Program-made: the position numbers and the translations under genes
Notes under the pieces: model-generated
Told to the model about the DNA's origin: nothing
The model's input: only the letters and a program-made list of their open reading frames with translations
Database searches by the model: none
Origin: Bin87 sp965203985
GTDB taxonomy: Bacteria; Chloroflexota; Dehalococcoidia; Lucifugimonadales; UBA3495
Length of the DNA stretch: 64,000 nucleotides
Direction: 5' to 3'
NCBI GenBank assembly: GCA_965203985.1
Contig: CBDBDS010000002.1
Location: forward strand, 124,001-188,000
Shown: positions 49,837 through 57,381 of the stretch, one piece after another
Position numbering within the stretch: the first letter of the stretch is position 1
Layout of the letters: every line of letters starts with the position of its first letter

Positions 49837-51066
49837 ATGCCCGCCAACATCCACGACGACCTGTTCTCCGCCGAGGCCATCCGCGATCCCTACGGCTTTT
49901 TCGGCGCGTTGCGGTCGGAAGCGCCGGTACACTGGAACGAGCAGTACCAGATGTGGGTGGTGACCAGCTACGAACGGCTGGTGTGGACGGCACGGCACCC
50001 CGAATACTTCTCCTCCGAAGTGGCGCTGAGGGACAACGCTCCGCCTTCTCCGTCAATCCCCGAAGAGGACATGGAACTGTTCGCTGCGGTGCGTCAGTGG
50101 AGGGCAGCCCAATTCACCCAGAACGATGGCGCCAAGCACAAGGAAAAGCGCAAGATTGTCCATGGGTACTTCACTCCAAAAGCCATGGAGACTTGGCGCC
50201 CGCTGGTCCGCCAGACGGTGAACGACCTGCTGGATGATCTTCAAGGCGCCGGCCGAATGGACGTGATGCACGACTTCGCCACGCCGCTCACCTACAGCAT
50301 CATCGCCAGCCTGATGGACATACCCCCCAGCGACCGGAATTTCGTCAAGGAATTGTGCGGCCGGATGTGCGGGTTCGACGGGAACCAGCCGGACCGGGTT
50401 CGCATGTATGCCGAGGGCGTGCAGGCGGTGACCGACTACCTGGCTCCTATCGTGGCCGAGCGTGTCCGGGACCCGGGCGACGACTTGCTATCGGTAATCT
50501 GCAAGGGCGAGATCATGGGCGCTTACACCCGGGACGAGGTCCTGGCAAATGCCCTGTTGCTCCTGGTCGCCGGCCACGAGACGACCAACGACTTGATTTC
50601 CAACGGGGTGCTGGCCTTCGCCCAGCACTCGGACCAGTTCGACCTGCTCAGAACCGACCCCGACGCCCATATCGTAAATGCCGTCGAAGAAGTGCTGCGG
50701 TTCGACTCGCCGCTGAAGTCGATCCAAAGGGTCGCTACGCAAGACGTGGACATGGGCGACGGGCAGCGGGTAGGCAAGGACGACCGCGTTCGCTGGGTGA
50801 TTTCGTCAGCCAACCGAGACCCCGAGGTTTTCGACGACCCCGACGGGCTAGACATCACGCGAAACCCGAACCCCCACGTTGCCTTCGGCAGCGGTGTTCA
50901 CCATTGCCTCGGAGCCACCCTGGCGCGGCTGGAGGGACAGGAAGCATTCGCCGAACTGGCTCGCCGTTTCGAGGGATTCGAACTTGAAACCGACCCGCAG
51001 GACCTGGAATACCTGCCCAGTGTCGGACAGCGCACTCTGCTGAACTTGCCGGTTTCCACTCGCTAG
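49837..51066 (+). CDS. Cytochrome P450 (fourth of four)
   Basis: 409 residues from ATG 49837 (GAGGGG upstream). Motifs: LLLVAGHETTNDL, AVEEVLRFDSP, AFGSGVHHCLGATLARLEGQ with Cys357. The most diverged of the four. A ferredoxin gene follows after 71 bases with no terminator between, so the two are probably co-transcribed. Confidence 0.95.
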   Translation: MPANIHDDLFSAEAIRDPYGFFGALRSEAPVHWNEQYQMWVVTSYERLVWTARHPEYFSSEVALRDNAPPSPSIPEEDMELFAAVRQWRAAQFTQNDGAKHKEKRKIVHGYFTPKAMETWRPLVRQTVNDLLDDLQGAGRMDVMHDFATPLTYSIIASLMDIPPSDRNFVKELCGRMCGFDGNQPDRVRMYAEGVQAVTDYLAPIVAERVRDPGDDLLSVICKGEIMGAYTRDEVLANALLLLVAGHETTNDLISNGVLAFAQHSDQFDLLRTDPDAHIVNAVEEVLRFDSPLKSIQRVATQDVDMGDGQRVGKDDRVRWVISSANRDPEVFDDPDGLDITRNPNPHVAFGSGVHHCLGATLARLEGQEAFAELARRFEGFELETDPQDLEYLPSVGQRTLLNLPVSTR

Positions 51067-51137
51067 GAACCCGGTCGCCGCAACCAATCACCGCTCACGT
51101 TTCTCATTCGCCTGACCATCATGAGGAGGTTACCCCG

Positions 51138-51362
51138 ATGGCTCGACAGTTGAAAATTACCGTGGACTACAACGTGTGCGTGGGTAACGCCATGTGCGAG
51201 ACCTTCGCGGAAAACACGTTCGGCCTGAATGAAGACCGACAATCTTATGTAAAGGACGCCGCCGGCGACCCTGAGGAGACCATCATCGAAGCGGCGGAAA
51301 ACTGCCCGGTGACGGCGATTACCGTGGAGGACGCGGAAACGGGCGAAATTCTTTTCCCGTAG
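51138..51362 (+). CDS. [3Fe-4S]-type ferredoxin
   Basis: 74 residues; GAGGAGGT precedes ATG 51138. Three cluster cysteines are visible: Cys14 and Cys20 in CVGNAMC, and Cys56 in ENCPVTAI. The position of a fourth ligand is Asn17, so a 3Fe-4S cluster is expected, as in many ferredoxins that serve bacterial P450s. Likely electron donor for the P450 just upstream and perhaps for all four. No reductase gene in the window. Confidence 0.93.
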   Translation: MARQLKITVDYNVCVGNAMCETFAENTFGLNEDRQSYVKDAAGDPEETIIEAAENCPVTAITVEDAETGEILFP

Positions 51363-51386
51363 CACGCATGGCAAACCGCCATCGCA

Positions 51387-51419
51387 GCAGGGGCGAATAA
51401 TCTTTCGCCCCTGCTTTTT
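51387..51419 (+). terminator. Terminator of the P450-ferredoxin unit
   Basis: 11-bp perfect stem GCAGGGGCGAA / TTCGCCCCTGC (51387-51397 with 51404-51414), 6-base loop, then TTTTTG. Confidence 0.92.
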
Positions 51420-51437
51420 GTCATGTGACAACCCCAG

Positions 51438-52442
51438 CTATGACCGGTGAGCTATAACTTCCTCGCCAAAGCGCCGGATAATGTCAGCCGGATCGTGGCT
51501 GATAGCGGTGATCTGCAGGACGTCCGCGCCCGCGTCAGCGATTTGCGCAACCTTGGCGCGGCATTCCTCAGGCGTGCCCACCACGGCAAACCGATCCGCC
51601 AGATAATCGGTCACGCCGAGTTCGTCGGACAGGGCGGCGTTACGCGTTTCCCCAACCTGCTCGTGCTCGGCCGGAACGTACTCCCCCTGGATGATCTGCA
51701 TGGCCTCGTGGAGTTCGTGCGGAACGTGCTTGCCCTCCAGGGTGAAACGGAAGGCATGGTGCGCGCTGGCGGCCAGGGCCATGCGGATCTCGTCGATGGC
51801 GTCGCCGTGGTCGTCGGCGATGTTGCACTTGGCAAATGCCCAGACTTCTGTCGAGCCGACCGGTTTGCCGGCATCAGACTCGCCTTCGCGGATGCGCGAC
51901 ACGGTGTCAGCCAGAATCTCGGGGGTGAGCCCGGTGTGGACCATGGCCCGGTCGGCGATTTCGCCGGCCATCCGCAGCGTTCGCGGACCCTCGGCGGACA
52001 TCATGATGGGAACGGGGTCACGGCTCCACCGCACGTGACCCTCACGGCCCAGGTACTCCGCGTTTTCGCCGAACAGGAAGGCGCGAACCACAGCGACGTA
52101 ATCGCGCAGCGCACGCATGCGTGCCGGCCGGAGTCCCAGGTTCAGAATGGCGCTGTCACCCGTGCCGATGCCGAGGAAAGCCCGCCCCTCGGAAAGTTCG
52201 TGCAACGATGCGATGGCAGAGGCGGTCACCGCCGGGTGTCGGGTCAAGGGGTTGGTGACGGACGGCCCAAGGTGAACTCGCGACGTGTCGGTGGCGGCCA
52301 CGGCCAGCGAGACGAACAACTCGCGAAAGAGGGATTGGGAATCCGCAACGCCGATATAGTCGAAACCCACGGCTTCGGCCAGACGCACGTGGCGACGGAA
52401 AGTCTCGTAGGAACTGGGTAGCAGGGTTACGCCGTATTTCAT
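51438..52442 (-). CDS. F420-dependent LLM-class oxidoreductase
   Basis: 334 residues from ATG 52442. MKYGVTLLPSSYETFRRHVRLAEAVGFDYIGVADSQ opens a luciferase-like barrel; VHLGPSVTNPLTRHPAVTASAIASLHELSEGRAFLGIGTGDSAILNLG is the conserved methylene-H4MPT-reductase-like block. Begins 4 bases after the rmuC stop, so they share a transcript. Different subfamily from the enzyme at 36032. F420 or FMN use and substrate are inferred only from family. Confidence 0.87.
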   Translation of the reverse strand: MKYGVTLLPSSYETFRRHVRLAEAVGFDYIGVADSQSLFRELFVSLAVAATDTSRVHLGPSVTNPLTRHPAVTASAIASLHELSEGRAFLGIGTGDSAILNLGLRPARMRALRDYVAVVRAFLFGENAEYLGREGHVRWSRDPVPIMMSAEGPRTLRMAGEIADRAMVHTGLTPEILADTVSRIREGESDAGKPVGSTEVWAFAKCNIADDHGDAIDEIRMALAASAHHAFRFTLEGKHVPHELHEAMQIIQGEYVPAEHEQVGETRNAALSDELGVTDYLADRFAVVGTPEECRAKVAQIADAGADVLQITAISHDPADIIRRFGEEVIAHRS

Positions 52443-52446
52443 GGGA

Positions 52447-53679
52447 TTAAGCTGCCTTTGATTGATCATCGGTGGCATACGTCAGTTGCCGCACGTTGTC
52501 CAGGATTTCTCCGGGAGGATCGAGGGTTCCGGGATCTCCCACGCCCAGCTCGGCCATCCGGCGCGCCGAAACCATTACGCTGCCCTCCAAAGTTCCCACC
52601 GTAGTATTGAAGGCAGCCACTGTTTGATTTATGCGCTGCCGCAAAGTTCCATAATTATCGACAAATCTGAGCAGCCGCTGGTGCATTTCGGTCCCGATAA
52701 CTCGGATTTGTTCCGCGTTTTGAGCCATTTCTTGTTGCTGCCAACCGTTGGCCACGGCCCAGAGCATAGCAATCAGCGAGGCCGGCGTTGCAATTGCCAC
52801 CCGACGACTCATCGCATACTCAACCAGGTCAGGGCTGGCCTTCAGTGCTGCTGCCAGGAACTGGTCACCCGGCACGAACATCACTACGAAGTCCAGAGCT
52901 CCATCAACCTTGTTGCCATACCGCTTGCCGCTCAAACTGTTGACTTGATTCCGCAATGCGCTGGCGTGCCGCTTCCAAGCTGCATCAGCAGCCATTTCAT
53001 CATCTGCCTGGCTGGCTTCCATGTAGGCGGCCGTGGATGCTTTGGCATCTACTACTACGGCTCGGCGCTCGGGCAGGTTAACTACCATGTCAGGACGGTC
53101 TTGAGAGTTCCCGGTGGTTTGCTGCTCCGAGAAATCACAGTATGCGGTCATGCCGGCCAAATCAACGACCCGCCGTAATTGAATCTCTCCCCAGTTGCCC
53201 ACCGCGCGATTATCGCCGCGCAGGGCGCCGGACAGGTTGGCAGTTTCGGCGGTCATTGACTGCAATCGTTTGTCCAATTGCTCTATCATGGGGTTCAGAT
53301 TGCCGTAGTCTTCGGCCAGCGGCTTCACCAACTCCTGGAACTGGCGATGCCTCTGGTCCAGTTCCCGTTGAGCCGTTTGCAAGGTGGCGCTCAGTTTTTG
53401 ATCCGCCAACTGCATAAATTGCTCGTTATTACCTTGCAGCGCCTGGCTGGCGATGGCCTGAAACTCGGTGGTCAACTGCTCTTTGGCGTTATCGATGAGA
53501 TCCCGAGCGGTAGCGCTCTCTGAGATCTGTTTGTTTAATTCCTCCGTCCTCTCTTTATGGACGGTTTCCAAGCTGCGAATTTTAGCGGTATCGAGCCAAG
53601 TAGAAACCAGATACCCGATGATGAGGCCTATTGCCAGACCAATAGCAACGCCAACGATGAGTTCGTTTGAGAATTCCAT
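52447..53679 (-). CDS. rmuC: DNA recombination protein RmuC
   Basis: 410 residues. An N-terminal transmembrane helix (VGVAIGLAIGLIIGYLVSTWL) is followed by a coiled coil (about 40-140) and the RmuC nuclease-like domain: NRAVGNWGEIQLRRVVDLAGM, RPDMVVNLPERRAVVVDAKAS (PD-x-AK core) and VVMFVPGDQFLAAAL. Thought to limit DNA inversions or act on DNA at the membrane. Start ATG 53679. An LLM-class gene follows immediately. Confidence 0.93.
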   Translation of the reverse strand: MEFSNELIVGVAIGLAIGLIIGYLVSTWLDTAKIRSLETVHKERTEELNKQISESATARDLIDNAKEQLTTEFQAIASQALQGNNEQFMQLADQKLSATLQTAQRELDQRHRQFQELVKPLAEDYGNLNPMIEQLDKRLQSMTAETANLSGALRGDNRAVGNWGEIQLRRVVDLAGMTAYCDFSEQQTTGNSQDRPDMVVNLPERRAVVVDAKASTAAYMEASQADDEMAADAAWKRHASALRNQVNSLSGKRYGNKVDGALDFVVMFVPGDQFLAAALKASPDLVEYAMSRRVAIATPASLIAMLWAVANGWQQQEMAQNAEQIRVIGTEMHQRLLRFVDNYGTLRQRINQTVAAFNTTVGTLEGSVMVSARRMAELGVGDPGTLDPPGEILDNVRQLTYATDDQSKAA

Positions 53680-53853
53680 TGGTAAGCCTCCGATTTCGTA
53701 TTCTGCACCCTCCGGATTTTAGCAAACAGTCTCGCCTGCTGCCCAATCGAGAAACCTTGATCCGGCAACTGCGAAGATTTGGGCTACACTCAATGCCAGG
53801 AGGCTATACTATACGAACTGCGTACTTTCCGCCGGCGCGATGGAGGCCAGGCC

Positions 53854-54435
53854 ATGACTACCGCACGGAAACTGCTCACCGCCGACGACCTGCTGGCAGT
53901 GCCCCGCGATGGCAACCGTCACGAGCTTGTGCGGGGGGAGTTGATAACGATGCCACCCCCGAGCTTCAGGCACACCGTCGTCACCGGCCGCTTTGTCCGC
54001 CGTATCGGCGGGTTTATCGACGAGCGGGGTCTCCCTTTCATTGACGGTCCGGAAGCCGCCGCGTACACCGAGCAGAGCCCCGATACTGTCCGCGCCGCCG
54101 ACTATGCCCTCTTCTCTCAAGCGAGTATCCCGGACCCCTTGCCGGATAGCGCGTATATCCCCGGCCTGGTTCCCGTTCTGGTGGTGGAAGTTATATCGTC
54201 CGGCTACCGATCTGACGACGCCATCGCCGAGCGAGTGCGGATGTGGGTGGACGCCGGCGTGCGGCTGGTGGTAGTAGCGTACATTGCCACTCGCGAAATC
54301 GTCACCTATGGTGACGACGGCACGGAGGAGAGCTTCGAGTACGACGACACGCTGACTCTCGAGCCGGTACTCCCTGGTGTCGCCTGCCCGGTGGCCGATA
54401 TTTTCGCCTACCCGCCTCGCTCCGCTCAGCTGTAG
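53854..54435 (+). CDS. Uma2-family (DUF820) protein
   Basis: 193 residues; ATG 53854 has GGAGG 7 bases upstream, preferred over an in-frame start at 53779. LLTADDLLAVPRDGNRHELVRGELITMPPPSFRHTVVTGRFVRRIGGFI, then RAADYALF and LVPVLVVEVISSGYRSDDAIAERVRMWVDAGVRLVVV, give the PD-(D/E)XK nuclease-like core with Glu in VVEV. Shorter than the Uma2 protein at 22161 and without its LDADPPGLP leader. 3' end overlaps the convergent aroC by 10 bases. Confidence 0.85.
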   Translation: MTTARKLLTADDLLAVPRDGNRHELVRGELITMPPPSFRHTVVTGRFVRRIGGFIDERGLPFIDGPEAAAYTEQSPDTVRAADYALFSQASIPDPLPDSAYIPGLVPVLVVEVISSGYRSDDAIAERVRMWVDAGVRLVVVAYIATREIVTYGDDGTEESFEYDDTLTLEPVLPGVACPVADIFAYPPRSAQL

Positions 54436-55613
54436 CGCAGGCGCGGGCCCACCGTCGCCTGGTAGCCCTCAAAGTTGCGGCGGGTTTCGGAGATGCTGTC
54501 GCCGCCGAACTTCTCCATGAAGGCGTCGGCCAGGACCAGGGCGACCATTGCTTCGCCGATGACGCCGGCGGGCGGCGCCTGGCACACGTCGCTGCGTTCG
54601 AAGTGGGCCTGTACCGGCTCGCCGGTATCCAGGTCAACCGACGGCAGCGGGTTGTGCAAGGTGGCAATGGGCTTGATGACGAAACGGGCCACCAGGGGCG
54701 GTCCGCTGGTCATGCCGCCCTCGGTGCCGCCGGCGCGGTTAGTCTTGCGCTGCCACGGGTTGTCGGGATCGGTGACCGGCTCGATGACGTCCTGGAACTC
54801 CGAACCCCAGGCGTCCATTAACTCCCAGCCGGGGCCGATGCTGACGGCCTTGACGGCGTTGATGCTCATCAGGGCCTGGGCGATCTTGGCGTCGATCTTG
54901 CGGTCCCAATGGACGTGAGAGCCCAGGCCGATGGGCACGTTTTCGGCGATGATTTCCACCGTACCGCCCACAGTGTCGCCGGCTTCGCGCGCGGCGTCCA
55001 CCTCCGCCATCATCTTCTCCGCGGCGGCGTTGTCGGCGCAGTGTACGGGCGACTCTTCAACCGCATCCCAATCGATGGCGTCATGTTCCGGAGGGTCGGC
55101 GTGTATCCGTCCTATGGAGATCACGTGGCTGTGCAGCTTGATGCCGAACTCTTCCAGCAGGCGCATGGCAACGGCGCCGGCGGCCACCCGTCCGGCGGTC
55201 TCTCTGGCCGAAGCGCGCTCCAACGAGTTGCGCACATCGTGGAACCCGTATTTCATGGCTCCGGGAAGATCGGCATGACCGGGGCGGATACGCGTGACGC
55301 GCTGGTTGCGTCCTTCTTGCGACGGATTCTCGACGTACTCGACGGCCATGGCGTCCTGCCAGTTGACCCAGTCCCGATTTTCCAGCAGCATTCCGATGGG
55401 GCTGCCCAGGGTGTACCCGTGGCGAACGCCGGTCTGGATGTGGGCATGGTCGCGCTCGATCTGCTGACGCCCTCCGCGTCCGTACCCCCGCTGGCGCCGG
55501 CCCAGATGGTGGGCGATGAATTCCTCATCCAGAGGCAAGTAGGCGGGCACGCCTTCGACGATAATCATCAGTCCCTGGCCGTGGGATTCGCCCGCAGTAA
55601 ACCAACGTATCAT
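54426..55613 (-). CDS. aroC: Chorismate synthase
   Basis: 395 residues from ATG 55613 (GGAGGG upstream). Signatures: RWFTAGESHGQGLMIIVEGVPA, GRGGRQQIERD, RASARETAGRVAAGA (ERASARET region) and NRAGGTEGGMTSGPPLVARFVIKPIAT. Uses reduced FMN to turn EPSP into chorismate, the last common step of aromatic amino acid synthesis. aroE lies 25 bases downstream in the same direction... on the chromosome aroE is upstream (higher coordinate), so the order of transcription is aroE then aroC. Confidence 0.97.
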   Translation of the reverse strand: MIRWFTAGESHGQGLMIIVEGVPAYLPLDEEFIAHHLGRRQRGYGRGGRQQIERDHAHIQTGVRHGYTLGSPIGMLLENRDWVNWQDAMAVEYVENPSQEGRNQRVTRIRPGHADLPGAMKYGFHDVRNSLERASARETAGRVAAGAVAMRLLEEFGIKLHSHVISIGRIHADPPEHDAIDWDAVEESPVHCADNAAAEKMMAEVDAAREAGDTVGGTVEIIAENVPIGLGSHVHWDRKIDAKIAQALMSINAVKAVSIGPGWELMDAWGSEFQDVIEPVTDPDNPWQRKTNRAGGTEGGMTSGPPLVARFVIKPIATLHNPLPSVDLDTGEPVQAHFERSDVCQAPPAGVIGEAMVALVLADAFMEKFGGDSISETRRNFEGYQATVGPRLRYS

Positions 55614-55638
55614 CGAGTTTCACCCTCCTGGATAGGGG

Positions 55639-56508
55639 TCATTGTGCTTGGGCTTCGCGCTCGCGCATCGCGCCCATTGCCGCATCCATCATCACGGAAA
55701 CGGGCGCGGGTCTTTCCAGCCACAACTCAAAGGATGCGGCGCCCTGGTAAACCAGCATGGAAATGCCGCCCAGAGTCGAGGCTCCAACCGAGTGCGCCCC
55801 CCTGAGCAGCGGGGTCAGCATGGGATTATACACGAGGTCGTAGATCAGGGCCGACGGAGGTATCTGCGCCGCCGGCAACGGTGAAGCATCCTCGTCGGGC
55901 CCGTGGTGCATACCAAGCGAGGTGCAATTGACGATCAGCTCAGTTTGCGCGGCGACACCGTCCGACTGCAGGGCGTTCAGCTCGATGGCCCGCGCGGGCA
56001 CCTCGCGGTTGGCGGCCAGTTCGGCCAACGCCTGAGCGCGCCCCAGGGTCCGGTTGGCGATGGCGAGCTCGGCGACGCCGGCCCGCAGCAGGGCCTGTAC
56101 CACGCCGCGCGCCGAACCGCCGGCCCCCAGGATCAAGGCGTGCTTGCCGGCAGGATCCAGTCCGGCCGACTCGCGGAGCGCGCGGAGGAACCCGTAGCCG
56201 TCGGTGTTGTAGCCGACGAGGCGGGCGTCGCGATTTACGATGGTGTTCACGGCCCCCGCCTCTGCGGCCCACTCGTCGATCTCGTCCAGGAAAGGCATCA
56301 CCGCTTCTTTATGAGGAACGGTGACGTTGATGCCCAGGACGGAGTCATCTCGCAGAGAGGCGACGAATTCAGCGACGCGGTCGGGATGGACCTCGTACGC
56401 CTGGTATCGGTGGTCTACCCCGAGATGGTCCAGCGCCGCCTGCTGAAACCGGGGGGAAATAGAGTGGCCGATGGGATAGCCGATAATGCCGAGGGACGAG
56501 TTGATCAT
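55639..56508 (-). CDS. aroE: Shikimate dehydrogenase
   Basis: 289 residues from ATG 56508. IGYPIGHSISPRFQQAAL (substrate site), NVTVPHKEAVMPFLD (catalytic Lys), GYNTDGYGFLRAL (Asp), GAGGSARGVVQALL (NADP loop) and VYNPMLTPLLR are in order. Reduces 3-dehydroshikimate to shikimate. 25 bases separate its stop from the aroC start, giving an aroE-aroC unit. Confidence 0.96.
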   Translation of the reverse strand: MINSSLGIIGYPIGHSISPRFQQAALDHLGVDHRYQAYEVHPDRVAEFVASLRDDSVLGINVTVPHKEAVMPFLDEIDEWAAEAGAVNTIVNRDARLVGYNTDGYGFLRALRESAGLDPAGKHALILGAGGSARGVVQALLRAGVAELAIANRTLGRAQALAELAANREVPARAIELNALQSDGVAAQTELIVNCTSLGMHHGPDEDASPLPAAQIPPSALIYDLVYNPMLTPLLRGAHSVGASTLGGISMLVYQGAASFELWLERPAPVSVMMDAAMGAMREREAQAQ

Positions 56509-56579
56509 CGTGCTGTCGTCTGGCGCAGTAGCGAAGCGAGCCGGGATTGGGTCCGCGACATTCTAACAGACAGCAGAAA

Positions 56580-56606
56580 GCCCCGGAGGCTCCGCGCCTC
56601 CGGGGC
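56580..56606 (-). terminator. Terminator downstream of the lipoprotein gene
   Basis: 11-bp perfect stem GCCCCGGAGGC / GCCTCCGGGGC with a 5-base loop; on the minus strand it is followed by TTTCTGCTGTCTG. Confidence 0.75.
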
Positions 56607-56626
56607 CGATCTGCAAGGTGCCGGGG

Positions 56627-57277
56627 TCAGCTGTTATCGCGCAGGTTGCGAATTTCGCGACAGCCGGAAACCGTTCTCGGAGTATCCATCCCGGTGTCGG
56701 TTCTATTGACGTACAGGTCGAACACCTTCTCAAATTCGGTGATCGACAATTGGTACTTCCCGTCACGGTCAGACCGAGCTTGCGCTACGATGCGACCAGT
56801 CCCATCCTGACTGATAGCGTCTACCGGGGCATTGTTGACCGGGCCCGCGCTGTCCGTGACGATGCCCACGATGATGCACGGTATCTGCCTGGCGGGGTTG
56901 CTTGTGGGTGTAGAAGTTGGTACCGCGGTGGGCACTGGGGTCGCGGTCGGCTCCGGCGTGCTGGTGGGCGCTGGGGTCGGCGTCGGCACCGGGGTGGCCG
57001 TAGGCATGGCGGCCCGGGTCGCTGCGATGCTGGCGTCGATGGTAGCCTGAATATTGGGCGTTGGCTCGGGGGTAGGGGGTTCCGGCGTGTTGGTCGGAGG
57101 TATGGGGGTCGCCGTTGGCACGGCCATCGCCACGGCCGCCGCAATGGTGGCCGCCAGGTCGGGAGTAGCAGTGGGTTCGGGCTCATCTCCGCCGCCAAAG
57201 AAGCAGCCGGTGGTAACGGCGAGCACAAGTACGGCGATTACACCTAAGATCGAAAATCGGGCAACGTTGCGCGACAT
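56627..57277 (-). CDS. Lipoprotein with Pro/Thr linker and carboxypeptidase-regulatory-like domain
   Basis: 216 residues. The signal ends VTTGC with lipid-bearing Cys25, then GGGDEPEPTATPDLAATIAAAVA and a long Thr/Pro-rich linker (about 55-130). The C-terminal ~80 residues (IPCIIVGIVTDSAGPVNNAPVDAISQDGTGRIVAQARSDRDGKYQLSI) look like a small beta-sandwich of the carboxypeptidase-regulatory or SdrD B-like type. The linker head resembles that of the lipoprotein at 11325 (DYEATIAAALA / DLAATIAAAVA). Surface-exposed; function unknown. Confidence 0.8.
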   Translation of the reverse strand: MSRNVARFSILGVIAVLVLAVTTGCFFGGGDEPEPTATPDLAATIAAAVAMAVPTATPIPPTNTPEPPTPEPTPNIQATIDASIAATRAAMPTATPVPTPTPAPTSTPEPTATPVPTAVPTSTPTSNPARQIPCIIVGIVTDSAGPVNNAPVDAISQDGTGRIVAQARSDRDGKYQLSITEFEKVFDLYVNRTDTGMDTPRTVSGCREIRNLRDNS

Positions 57278-57381
57278 CTAGAGACTCCTGGTCAGGGGCG
57301 ATAAAGGTCAACGGGATCCATTCTGACAGCTTGGGCCGCCGGGCGCTCCTAGCGTCACGTGCGGATTATGGCAATCTTGCA

